From NCBI GenBank assembly GCA_002633025.1, contig NMRB01000135.1, forward strand, positions 463,521 to 527,520: DNA of 64,000 nucleotides, in the 5' to 3' direction. The DNA comes from Notospermus geniculatus. Lineage: Eukaryota; Nemertea; Pilidiophora; Heteronemertea; Lineidae. This document shows positions 24,862-34,762 of the stretch, piece by piece. Both the position numbers and the translations under genes were made by a program. Positions within the stretch are counted from its first letter, which is position 1, and the number at the start of each line of letters is the position of its first letter. The notes beneath the pieces were generated by a model, which was given only the letters and a program-made list of their open reading frames with translations, did no database searches and was not told where the DNA came from.

Positions 24862-25709
24862 TTATGAACAGTTTTTCGTAGAGTACTAACAGGAAATCTG
24901 TCACACTCTATTTTTACAGTATTCCCCATAATGGGGAAGACTCTGGTACATGTACTTTCCAAATTACCGCAAGACGGCAGTTTTGTCCCGTCCCAATTTT
25001 GGGATACTACGTAGGACTATAAACCCTTCCAACGCGCTTAAAGGTCATTACGTACACGGCTCCAAGCCTAATACTTCGTTCATTTCATCTACATGTAGTA
25101 TTTAAGCTTTGAAGAGATAATGGCAAGATGCCAGGAAAGGCATGATATTATATTTATTGAGCCGTTGCTGCTTTGTGTGCGGCAATCTGACGATGTTTAG
25201 AAACCCGCATTTCAGGCGGCGTATAGAACCTGCAGCATCTGACGTCAGCATTGTGATATTGCAAATGTACTGAATGTGTGGCGTTCTTAACCCCTTTCTC
25301 TTTGAAAATCTACACGAAGAAATAATAAAATCACAAGCTGCCAACCTAAACCGACGAGAACGCTGAACCAACATCCGGGTAATCTGTCAAATCCATCCGG
25401 GAAACTTGGTTTCGGCAAGTATCTGTGTTTTGTATATGAACCGCGGTTCATATTTTTTCGCAGTATTTACGCAAGTGACGTACATGTATATGGGAACAAG
25501 AAGGTTAGATTTATATGTATAAGCCTTGATAAAGTTTGTTCCGTCCAAATAATGATTAAAGCCCACACACACATAGTACAAATCTACTAAAATAGTGGTC
25601 CTAGTGACGGTGGAACAGACATTATACGGGTATGTATTGCGCATATATACAGTGCTACAATGATTATAGTCTGTTTCATTCGCGAGGTTTATTTAACTGC
25701 AGGTTTGCA
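24862..25709. other. Intergenic or intronic, no feature recognised
   Basis: Lies downstream of the BCOR-like exons on their strand, so it may be intron. Minus-strand frames at 25102-25374 and 25387-25644 show no BCOR-like sequence (no ankyrin-type GADVN or LHEA pattern). Confidence 0.4.
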
Positions 25710-25912
25710 CGTGAGAGTGACTGATCACAACACAACAGCACTCAAAGATGACCGTCAAAAACTGATTTGAGAGTGAATAATCACAACATAACAGAACTGG
25801 TTGAAGACCGTCAAAAACTGAGTTGAGAGTGACCCACCACAACACAACAGAACTGGTCATAGACCGTCAAAAACGAGTTGAGAGTGACTTATCACAACAA
25901 CAGAACTGGTCT
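25710..25912. repeat. Minisatellite, ~56-bp unit
   Basis: About 3.6 units. GAGAGTGA begins at 25712, 25769, 25825 and 25880, giving spacings of 57, 56 and 55 bp. Shared words are ATCACAACACAACAG, AACTGGT and GACCGTCAAAAAC. Confidence 0.9.
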
Positions 25913-27068
25913 AATACAGACTTTGTAAAAAACAGACGACGAATTCACAGTAAATAAAGGTGACGACGCAATATCATTGTGTGGCTGGTGAGCGTTAAGT
26001 ATTTTCACTGGCATGCCACTGTTTTGTACTGTGATTGATTATGAGGAGATGAGATCGATTAGAGCTCATCATTGGAAATTAACGCTTTCTTGGGATGAAG
26101 AGTGGAGCAATGAAATTTTTAGAAACATAACGGTTTAAAAATTAACAATACGGTTAACATACTCGGGTTGTTAATTTGTCCTAAACACCGCTACATGATA
26201 AAAAATACGTCTGATTTTCCAAGGAAATGGTCTACGACGTCGAAGAATTGCTACGCAAGCAATTTAATTCACGTACATGTACATGATTGATAAAAACATA
26301 GATTATAGTGGTTTCATGGCGTCCAGACGTGATGATATAGCGAGTGACGGAGTACCCATTGCCTTGGTAAATCAAGACGGAGCGTGATGACAAAATGAGA
26401 GGAAGCTAACTTGTTGACTAGGTTGGGTTATAGAAGACTGCAAAAAAGCTAAAAAGGGATTGGACACAACTGTGGATGAGAGTATTTCGGGATGTGATAA
26501 CCAAACCATGAAATGCCTAAACGTGTCCCGGAGCAAATGGCAACTCGTTTTTATACTCGTTTCACACGGTATCCCAGCTTTTGTAAGCGGCAACGGATGG
26601 TACCCGTTGATTGCGAAGGAGGGTCCACAAAACTATGACATTTGCTGCGGGACTGCACCTTCACCCACCATCATGCAAATTCTACACCCGTTTTGCATAT
26701 TACTCACCTTTGACTTCGACATGGCGCACTGTGATTGGTTAAAACAAAATGAAAACATCTTAGCAATGCACCAAGCCGAAGATTTCGTCAAGTCAAGTGA
26801 CCACGTTGAGATCACGGCATTTTTGACGTTTGAGACAATTGTTGACATGGGACCGGAACAGACGAGAAAAACATCAATTCAGGGACGCAGGTTCGCACTT
26901 ATTTATGCACTTTTTGCGCTGAACAACTGTTTATTTCGGAGGATGACAGCGACACAGCCTTGTTGATGTCGAATCCTATACCAGAGCACCACACTGCCTG
27001 CATCACAAAAGAAACGGCCAACCGTATCTTTATATGAAAGGAAGAGTTCATAAAGTCAGTACACTCAC
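25913..27068. other. Probable intron/downstream region of the BCOR-like gene
   Basis: A good 5' splice site faces this region at 27068 on the minus strand, so at least its right part is intron. A possible 3' splice site at 26998 (TTTGTGATGCAG) would open only 33 further codons and yields nothing BCOR-like. A 168-codon plus-strand frame at 26460-26966 lacks recognisable domains and I treat it as chance. Confidence 0.4.
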
Positions 27069-27281
27069 CCGAAGCGCCCTTTCCTCTCGATCCAACAGAG
27101 CAGGGTCGGCATACAAATCGTCTGCCGTTTCCTTCTTTTTCTTCTGACCCACGTATCCATGGGAGTTTGCGATTTCGTCAAGAATTGATCGGCGCCGCTG
27201 CACCCGCCGTAAATCCGCAGCGGTTGTTTTCCTTTTTTTAGGAGTACGTTGTGACCCGCTAGGTTTACAAGTAGATTTCGA
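27069..27281 (-). CDS. BCOR: BCOR-like corepressor, internal exon (71 codons)
   Basis: A 213-base exon that keeps the reading frame of the large exon before it. The 3' splice site is preceded by CTTTTTACTCCCTTTTTAG; the 5' splice site is CGG|GTGAGT (intron starts 27068). Both borders are phase 0. The translation starts with a basic stretch (TPKKRK, RRVQRRR, likely nuclear localisation) and continues ILDEIANSHGYVG, then DDLYADPALLDREERALR. From memory, vertebrate BCOR has IANSAGYVG, ELYADSSQLSREQRAL at the same order and spacing, and an exon border just after that RAL. The block is specific to the BCOR/BCORL1 family. It lies in the poorly structured middle of the protein, N-terminal to the ankyrin repeats and PUFD domain. 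Being shorter than any usual ORF cut-off in this frame, the exon is easily missed. Confidence 0.85.
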
Positions 27282-27474
27282 CTAAAAAGGGAGTAAAAAG
27301 AGAGAATTAGGCCCAGGGTCTCGGAAGGGGTGAAATGGACAGTGATGCGTTTTGATTTGTGAAAGGCAATGGCTGGGAACACTAGGGCCTGGCGCTGCAC
27401 CGGCGAGTCTCCCGGACAATCATCTTGACATGATTACACGGGAGGGGATATCAGCCACTTGATGATGGACTCAC

Positions 27475-30429
27475 CTCATTATCAGAGTCGTCGCCGCTCT
27501 TCACCCTTGCACAGCTATTCCTCTCTTGAATTTTATTCCTCATCATGACAGTCTTTTTCATCAGGGGCGCCATCCCCTTCGTAGACGCCACCTTTTTAGC
27601 AGAACCCTTCTTAACCGGCTCTGTGCGGCCCTTGGTCTTGCAGCCATCACCAGAACCCTTATCAGAGTCATCGGTAGACGACTCCGTCGAACGCCCCTTC
27701 GCAGATTCAGTACGGTGGCCCTTAGAAGCCTCTCCAGAGCGACCTTTTGAGGACTCCCGAGACCCTGGTGCAGCCTTTTTTACAGGCTTCGCGACAGCAC
27801 GGGACATCGGCATTGGTGAAATTTCCCCGTTCTCGATTCGGATCGTTGACCAGACGTTTCGCATAGGAGGCGGACGCTGGCTCGGGGGCACAACCGGACC
27901 AATACCACTCGGTCCTGGCTTGCGTAACGGCTGTTTTTGACTAGCTTGCGTTTCAGCCACATCCAGCTGACCTGGAGAATTATTCTTTTGGTCCGCAGTG
28001 GAGACAAGAGGCTGCTGTGACTTTGGTTCTGTGCTGGATGGACCAGCGTTAGTGCCGTCCGACTCTTTGGGCAGTTTAACTTTAGGAGCGGGCGATGTCT
28101 TCTGAACGATCCTGCCACAAGGTGGACGGACTTTCACATCAGAATTCACTGAATCATCATTTGGGGTGCTTTGAATTTCACCCTTCGTTGGGGTCTTCAG
28201 CATTTCATTTCTGTTCTCCTGCCTTTCCACGCCTGAATTGGGCGATTTACTGATCATTTCTTTGGAATTCGTGCTTTTAGATTCGCTATTTACATCCTCA
28301 GCCTGTTGAACACTTCTAACGCGTTCCTGCTCATTTTTGGCAACAGGAGCGTCATTGGTACTTTTCAACTCTGTATTTTTCACCACGTTATCAACACCTG
28401 CACTAGGTTCCTGATTCAAAGGAGTACGGCTGGGTTCCGCCCTGACTCTATCACGAGACTCGGGCATGGTACTGCCTCGGTCACACTCCTTCCGCGCCCC
28501 AGCATTCGCCTTGGCATACATTTGCAACTCTTGTTTTATGGCATTTCCTAAGATAGCATTCACGGTTTTCCCATCACATCTTCCTTTTACGTCGGTGCGA
28601 GAAGCTTCTAGCTCCGAGTTTGCCTCGGCAGGAGGTTTGCCAACCATTCGAGGCGGCCTGGGGACATTCAATATCGTTTCCTTCACTGCGGGTTCCCCTC
28701 CCGCCTTGTCGCTAGTTTCATCCGGTCTTTTCTTGTGTCTCTTCACAAACTGTGGTAATAGTTGCTGCATGATGACCGACACGGCTTCCTTACTATCAAG
28801 GTCGACACCTTTACCCTTATCTGAATTCCCATTGCTGATAGTGGGACTGTTACGCGGACTTGCCGCAACCGTTGGCGACTTGGTGTGCGGGCTCAATACG
28901 GGCATTTGTGGCGATGGTAAGGGACTCGTGCCGCGCAGAGGCGGGGGAGGGTGAATGGCTACAGGGGTCTTTGAATCAGCCATGGAAAGCGGTGGCGGTG
29001 ACCGCGATTCTCCCGGTCTATTGTGCGGCTTCGGCGCAGGGAAGCGAGTCGTGCTGAGAGCCATTCGAGGCTTGCCGTGAACGTATGAAGGAGATGGCCG
29101 CGGCTGCATCGCAGGAGACGGCGATATTTTATCCGATAAAGAAGAACTAGTGCTAGAATCAGGTATCTCTATTCTCAGTGGAGTTGACGAGGCTGGTTTC
29201 CCGACGCTGGTGTCTCGTTTTCGCGGCGGAGGGGTATGTGTGGGTTGAACCATTCCGTTCGGCAGTCTCACCGCCCCATTTGGCATCCTGGAGTCTGGAG
29301 GTAACATGGGATAGCCTGGGAGTGGCTTCCCGTCAGGGCCGATGTAATATCGCCTCGACATCGCATAGAGTCGCATCTGTTCTAAAGTTGCTGGTGAAAG
29401 TTGAGAGAGCTGGGGATGCATTTGAGGGGTTGTCTTCGACGGGATCTGTGGTGTCCCTGCCCGCGTTCCGTCCAAACCAGGCCTGCTCACCTTCGGTACG
29501 GACTGAGGAGACTCCTTCCCAGTTGATGCCCTCGGGCTTGGGCTCATCGCAGGACTTGACCCTCTTATTTCTCCCTCACGTCCTGAATATGCCCCTTTTG
29601 AAGGTGGGCGAGAAACTCTATTTACATGTGGATGTGGTAGGCCCTGAGTCATTGGCTGTGTCGGCATCGGTGACGCCGCGGCGGAGTACGACATGTGACC
29701 TTTCATTAACGCACTGTGGACATGGTATGCCTGCATCAGTTTCTGCTGGTGCAACATCTGCAGAGTAGAATCAACCGCTGCGCTTTCCTTCGTCTTAGGC
29801 ACCCCTCCCGCCGCCACATTTGGTAGCCTTTGTTGTTGCTGTCTTTGCTGCAGATAGTGCTGCATCTGTACCCGGTGCTGCGGTGAAGCCAAAAGTTGCG
29901 GTTGCGGTGTTTTTTGCGGGCTCTGTTGCGACACTCGCTCATACTGCAAGAGTTTCTCCTTCTTTGGGTTACGGGGGGCGTTGGTGGTGTCGCATACACC
30001 ACTAGGACGCGGTGAAAGTAGGTCATGGCGCTTGACCAAACCAGGCTCGTGAAGGTCAGTTGTGTCGGCAATCCTCCGTGTTGTTTTCACGGATAAATCT
30101 AGCGGACTATCAGCGTCTCGGCTCTGCTTTGTCAAATCTAACGGCTGCACGTACAAGTCTGAATCAGAATCCGGCGTCGATGCACGCGATGACGCAGTCT
30201 TCTCCAATTTCGATCGTTCCACCGCCGTGCCATCCTGATAAAAATTTACCTGTTCCATGTATTTCACGGTTTCGTCGAAAGCACGGATCCTGGCGTGCGC
30301 CAGGTCGATTTCCTTCGCGGAGTTGGCATCGTGGAGGAGCAGACGTCTCGGGTCTATTATGGGATGTCGCGGATGGTCGTTGCGACCGTCAGAGGGTCGG
30401 ACCTCACTCGGCCGCCCTGAGGGATACAT
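27475..30429 (-). CDS. BCOR: BCOR-like corepressor, large exon (985 codons)
   Basis: One open exon of 2955 bases. Its upstream border is a strong 3' splice site (TTTTCCTTGTATTTTCCAG before ATG TAT CCC) and its downstream border is GAG|GTGAGT; a 193-bp intron (27282-27474) separates it from the next exon. The open frame extends 14 codons upstream, but that part is the polypyrimidine tract, so I start at 30429. The ATG may be an internal Met. Visible features: two CtBP-binding motifs, PLDLT (96-100) and PLDLS (109-113), both followed by Lys one or two residues later; a Gln-rich patch (about 168-201); Pro/Ser-rich disordered sequence (about 250-530); a Tyr/Pro block (349-396); QLLPQFVKRHKKRP (about 556-569); a SUMO-type IKQE (631-634); a Lys/Ser-rich C-terminal part. 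BCOR has a comparable giant exon with a PLDLS motif. Family role: corepressor and scaffold of variant PRC1.1 with PCGF1 and KDM2B. No BCL6-binding segment was recognised. Confidence 0.85.
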
Positions 30430-32143
30430 CTGGAAAATACAAGGAAAAGTGTTTAAGTATGCGGCGAACATGATGGAAAATGATGAAACGCCAAAGTGAC
30501 AAATTCGCGGCCGACCGTTCCGTTAATGTTGCGCTTTCGATCACTCAAGGAATCACCCGCACCGATGACTCATGATTGTGACTCGTCGGATTCCACTCAC
30601 GATGACTGATTTAAAAAATCACATCGTTTAAGCTGACACAAATTCCCCTGACCGGATATCACGCAAAATATACACCATGTACTAAAAAATTAGAGTAGGC
30701 CTACCGATTAATGTTAAAAATAAAATAAAAGCCCACTTGTCGATAAGAATTCCTGTAAAAATGATCGATAGATTTCAAGAGCCGATGCGACGCCCACTTT
30801 CGCTTCTTTTGTATCTCAACCCGACACTGACAAAACCCCGCCGGCTTTGATAATTTGTGTCTTTCGTAATTGGTAAATATTATTTACACCCTCAGACAGA
30901 CAGCCTACACAATAAAGTAACTCCGACGCCGCGAACTACCACATCGTAAACCAGAACGGTCAAACGATAATCCATGTAAACACCAACGGAATAGTAATAA
31001 CGCCCGTTCAGCGAACAGACGGCCGTGAACGAGTCAGATGAACTAAAAACCATTTACCACTGCTTTGAAAAATTGATTCGTTCTATACATTTACGCATAG
31101 TATGAACCTGATAAACCGCCGTCATGTCGTAGCGACCTAAATCCTCAACGCATTTTACGAACACTTATATTATGCACTTGATTTGTCGCAAAATTGCCGG
31201 AAGTGGGTCTGTCGTAATATAATCGTCTGCATATGGCGGGTTTGTTGTTATTCGATACGACGCGTGTAAAAGCCGCTCGGTTTTGAGCTGCAGGCAAAAT
31301 TGTATGTCATTATTGTTGCGCAGGAACAAAAGAGAGGGATGATCAATAGTTTAGGCCCACTCACGCTTGGCTGTTGTCTTTGACATTTTAGACTGGTCGT
31401 GAGTCGTAGTATCTGCAATCAATGTTTACGCACAGTCAACAAAAAAACAAAAAACCGAACCAAAACAAATATTATGTAGGCCTCAAAAACGGCGGCTCGC
31501 TCATGTTTTTTTTCGATAGTAAAAGCTGACCAAACATTACGTAGACTTGGTGCGACGGCACGCAATGAATGTGGAATTCTCGGCACCAAGCCAAAATGAT
31601 CACGTGACTGCCGATTGCCAATATCATCCGAGATCGTGGGTCCATGTTGAACCGCGACGGAGTGGAGATAGATATTTCCATGGAGCTATTATTGAGAATA
31701 GTTCCGTGATATTTCTAAGTTGCTGGTAAAGAAGGGTATTTTGGTGTTTTTTGTTTTTGTTTTTTGGGACAGCCAAATAAAACTATCTACCAGGTCTCCC
31801 GACATGTTTAGAACAAAATTCAGGCACCGTCATAGTGTCTTTGCGCTGTGTATTCACGATGAGTACAGTATTTGAGCAACCAGGTGCTGTTTTGAATAGT
31901 AACGGCAAGATTCAAAGGCGGCACGGCGCTAATACTGGCGTTCTGCCAACCTTCTCGAATAGAACATGGTCTTTATTGTAATGCGAGCGGTCGATCGTAC
32001 CGCTCGCGGCTCACACAGGAAAAATTCGTGAATTCACTCAGTTCAATGCACAACTGGCAACTAATACTTCGTTCGTTCGCGGCGTTCTAAGAAAAAAAGC
32101 AATTTTACAGCTTCTCCGCTGGCGCATACTGGGATGCAAAGAA
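30430..32143. other. Upstream intron or 5' region of the BCOR-like gene
   Basis: The sequence begins with the polypyrimidine tract of the large exon. At about 31198 there is GCCGGAAGTGGGT, a good ETS-type site, with ATATGGCGGG nearby; this could be a promoter, but no first exon could be assigned. There are C/A-rich and T-rich tracts near 31440-31510 and 31740-31765. No other gene recognised. Confidence 0.35.
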
Positions 32144-32243
32144 CAGTGGCCGTATGCATAAAGCATCTTAAGTGTAAACTTTCCCTTATCTTTTGTTTGG
32201 AACAAAATTTTACACTTAAGATGTTTTATGCATACTGCCCCTG
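32144..32243. repeat. Palindromic MITE (GCATAAAGCATCTTAAGTGT), first of a pair
   Basis: CAGTGGCCGTATGCATAAAG... pairs with ...TTTTATGCATACTGCCCCTG. The inner arms CATCTTAAGTGTAAA and TTTACACTTAAGATG are exact inverse copies. Spacer about 35 bp. Non-coding. Confidence 0.85.
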
Positions 32244-32352
32244 GCCCCGTATTCATAAACCTACTTAAGTCTAAGTGTGATACTTATCTTTTGTGTTGAA
32301 CAAAGGATAAGTGTCACACTTAGACTTAAGTAGTTTTATGAATACCAGTCCT
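32244..32352. repeat. Palindromic MITE (ATTCATAAACCTACTTAAG), second of a pair
   Basis: Adjoins the previous element. GCCCCGTATTCATAAAC, CTACTTAAGTCTAAGTGTGA and ACTTATCTTTTG are mirrored by CAAAGGATAAGT, CACACTTAGACTTAAGTAG and TTTATGAATACC. The first element's layout (ATGCATAAAG, CTTAAGTGTAAA, TTATCTTTTG) is the same with different bases, so these are two diverged members of one superfamily side by side. Confidence 0.85.
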
Positions 32353-32387
32353 GGTCATTATTTTGGAATACTGATTCACCAAAAAGT

Positions 32388-32565
32388 GTAATATCTGCCA
32401 GGGTTTACTTTTGTCAGTGTTTCCCTATACACTTTGGGAAACGCTGGCAGATAGGTCAACATGTTTCTCTGTGTGTCCGCTATTGTCAAATCACAGCTTG
32501 TTTGTATATCAGTCTATACTAGGGGAACACTCACAGGTGGGGACATTCAAAAACGTTACACCAGG
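32388..32565. repeat. GTTACACCGG element, copy 2
   Basis: Runs from AGTGTAATATCTGCCAGG to AACGTTACACCAGG, with the block order of the family (TGTCAGTGTTTCCC, CTGGCAGAT, TCTGTGTGTCCGC, GGGGAACACTCACAG). The ends show the inverse TGTAA/TTACA relation. Confidence 0.75.
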
Positions 32566-32950
32566 GCACAGTGATTATGTTGTGGCGAAACAAGACATTT
32601 TGTACCAAAAATTAGATGTAATTTGTGCAAAAACTAGATGCAACACTACATTTTTGAAATCCGGCCAACAGTTTTTTGTTTGGAGCCAAAAGATAGTTTA
32701 TTGCCTGGATTGCAGGCCCATGATAAATCGCAAGGTCGATGAACACCGCATTGATTTTCCGTTCGTTAACGACAACATAGTCGACGACACCAACGAAACA
32801 CGCACAATAGTCGATATTTTCTGTACCTCTCAATACCAGACCATTGGAACTCCACCTATCATGTTCATCCTAACGTAATGTGAAGCCCGCAGCACACGAG
32901 GCTACTTTTCTTCTTGCTAGCAACATGGGAAGCACAAGATAATAAATACG

Positions 32951-33062
32951 TCATATGAATAAAGACTAGCAAATGCTTTTACTTCAAATCTGTACAGCGT
33001 TGCTTAGTGCATTTGTATTGCAAAATTCAAGTAAAAGCATTTGCTAGTCTTTATTCACATGA
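32951..33062. repeat. Palindromic MITE (GAATAAAGACTAGCAAATG), copy 1
   Basis: The left arm CATATGAATAAAGACTAGC then AAATGCTTTTACTT is mirrored by AAGTAAAAGCATTTGCTAG then TCTTTATTCACATG. Spacer contains TGTACAGCGTTGCTTAGTGC. Confidence 0.9.
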
Positions 33063-33068
33063 TTGAAC

Positions 33069-33193
33069 GGGTAATATGAAAAAAGACTAGCAAATGTTTT
33101 TACTTCAGATTTGTACAGCATTGCCTAGTGCATTTGTGTTGCAAAATTCAACTAAAAGTACAGTGTATTTACCAGTCTTTATTCATATGACCC
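33069..33193. repeat. Palindromic MITE (GAATAAAGACTAGCAAATG), copy 2
   Basis: Starts a few bases after copy 1 and has the same orientation and spacer (TGTACAGCATTGCCTAGTGC). Termini GGGTAATATGAA and TTCATATGACCC. The right arm has an extra ACAGTGTATTTACC that breaks the pairing, so the copy is more diverged. Confidence 0.85.
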
Positions 33194-34127
33194 ATTGCCC
33201 CGTGTGCGGCGGATGTTTTCGAAAGCTCATTGCTTCTTCTTGCAAGCAACCAAACATTTCGCCTCGTACTGTACAACAAAAGCGGAAAATTACTAATGCT
33301 GTATACAGAAAAGATTACATGACGGGAAAGCTGTAACAGTAACGAATCCCCTTGTAAAAAGTGTCTGCTTCTATTGTTTTATGACGGATTAACGTGCTTG
33401 GCTATGGAAACCATTCGCCACAGATCAGAATATAACAATACGATCATTTGTTCCCCAGGACAGTTTTTTCTGATACATTCTTTTCACACCGGCAACTGAA
33501 AGGAGGTTAACCGCGTTTCAGGTGACACATTTATGTAACACAAATTGAAATGATATTACAAAGCAGCGTTATCAATATGATTTACAGTGTCATTAAAAAC
33601 CGGTAGGCCTGCACACATGACGTAGGCCTAAACCGTGTGATTATTCCATTTATCTCTCTAAAGTGATTTACGACGCCGACGGAGATTTGGGTGAGGATAA
33701 ACTAGGCCATTACAATATTGTATACCTTAAACCGTATTCCACACTCCAATTAAACTTTGCCCAAATACGCGGAACACTCGTAGGAGAGAGCAAAAATATG
33801 CTTTTGATCTTACGCCTCCCACATACGATCTGCGACGTACGCCAGAGCCGCCACATAAACTGACTGTGTAAAAGGAAAGAATGTCCCAGGAAAAAATGTC
33901 CTGAACTAAAGATCCTACTTTGTTGCATTCTTTAGCTCAGGCGATTGGTATTGCCATGCGCCGTCATGGAACAATGCCAACGGGGACAACTTGTTGTATT
34001 TTTTCATCTACCCCCCACCGACACGACACCGTTACCAAGCTACATAATACCCTTATTTTTACCCCTCCCCTCCTAAAAAAAGAAGAAAAAATGTAAACTT
34101 CACATTATTTACGCTCTCATTATTTTC
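33194..34127. other. Intergenic, no feature recognised
   Basis: Contains the 3' flank of the minus-strand gene at 34128. No canonical AATAAA was found on that strand just downstream of its stop. Confidence 0.4.
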
Positions 34128-34562
34128 TCAGAAGGATTGATCACGTTTTAGACTTCCGTCCGAGTTCACGGCGTAGTTCCTTACACACTCGGCATACCGC
34201 GCACCAGGATATGACCCCCATTCATACAGATCGGGTCGATTTTCCCCGTGCATACCGCGGTCGCGGTGGGTACATTCATGTTTATTTTCGGTCAGCCATC
34301 TCTTCACAGACTGTGGGCGTTCCTCCTGAGAATGAAGAAGGAAATGTTTCGGAATTGTCGTCTGCCCATTGATTAGCAAATGTTGGGCGTCGCCATGGTC
34401 ACCGCGATGACGTAACTTATTACACACGGTTTCTTGAGCGCTTGGGCAAGTGAGTGGAGTGCCGTCGAATGCCTTCAAACTAAAAAGGATCGTTTTCCCA
34501 AATTTCATCATCGGCGTTTTAAAATTTTCGGCGAAAGAGAATTGTTCCTGGGGTTTGGACAT
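34128..34562 (-). CDS. Predicted 144-residue protein, possibly CFAP107-like ciliary protein
   Basis: A single uninterrupted frame from ATG at 34562 to TGA. There is no obvious intron, signal peptide or membrane segment. The protein is soluble and basic, with four Cys and several His/Trp/Tyr in the second half (ECTHRDRGMHGENRPDLYEW). Residues 6-18 (EQFSFAENFKTPM) and a middle stretch (LRHRGDHGD, then TTIPKHFLLHSQ, then VKRWLTE) recall the order F[SA]E[KN]F, RHxxDH, IP[RK]xLLxxH and VxxWxxE of CFAP107 (C1orf158), a microtubule inner protein of ciliary doublets. This similarity is from memory and weak, so no symbol is given. Composition and lack of stops in 435 bases argue for a real gene or retrogene; the TCACGTGA element sits just upstream. 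Alternative: a chance ORF. Confidence 0.5.
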   Translation of the reverse strand: MSKPQEQFSFAENFKTPMMKFGKTILFSLKAFDGTPLTCPSAQETVCNKLRHRGDHGDAQHLLINGQTTIPKHFLLHSQEERPQSVKRWLTENKHECTHRDRGMHGENRPDLYEWGSYPGARYAECVRNYAVNSDGSLKRDQSF

Positions 34563-34574
34563 CACGCAAAGTAG

Positions 34575-34582
34575 TCACGTGA
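34575..34582. promoter_or_regulatory. Palindromic E-box TCACGTGA upstream of the 34128 ORF
   Basis: TCACGTGA lies 12 bases 5' of the ATG on the minus strand. It is the full palindromic USF/MITF-type site. Regulatory use is inferred from position only. Confidence 0.35.
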
Positions 34583-34642
34583 TGTCGTGAACCGTCAACT
34601 ATTCAGGATCTCTTTTTGTAGCCGACGTAATCGATAACATTA

Positions 34643-34760
34643 GGGAGGTTTCGCAAGCGCCCGGTTAGGCCATACGACGACGTTTATCTATTGTTTGGTT
34701 ATACCCACACAATAGATAAACGTTGTCTTAGGGCCTAACCGGGCGCTTGCGAAACCTCCC
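34643..34760. repeat. 118-bp near-perfect palindromic MITE with TA duplication
   Basis: GGGAGGTTTCGCAAGCGCCC then GGTTAGG ... CCTAACCGGGCGCTTGCGAAAC then CTCCC, flanked by TA on each side. The inner arms GACGACGTTTATCTATTGT and ACAATAGATAAACGTTGTC also pair. The terminal GGGAGGTTT and the TA target match the CAAACGATAAACG family, so both probably use the same kind of transposase (Tc1/mariner-like is an inference from TA). Confidence 0.9.
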
Positions 34761-34762
34761 TA

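Noticed and set aside
25710-25912. CRISPR-like array (regular 56-bp spacing)
   Set aside because: The units are similar along their whole length with no unique spacers, in a clearly eukaryotic context; this is a minisatellite.
26460-26966. 168-codon plus-strand ORF
   Set aside because: No domain or family resemblance, lies opposite the probable BCOR-like intron, and no splice or promoter context supports it.
26896-26997. Possible third exon of the BCOR-like gene after a TGATGCAG 3' splice site
   Set aside because: In frame it gives 33 residues (AVWCSGIGFD...) then a stop. It does not resemble the RAMMRF continuation of BCOR and would leave a 71-bp intron; I keep it only as an alternative end.
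28466-29768. Plus-strand ORFs of 162 and 196 codons opposite the BCOR-like exon
   Set aside because: They are antisense shadows of a long GC-richer coding exon; their sequences show no domain.
32411-32878. 155-codon plus-strand ORF
   Set aside because: Its first third is the GTTACACCGG repeat, whose other copies do not keep the frame.
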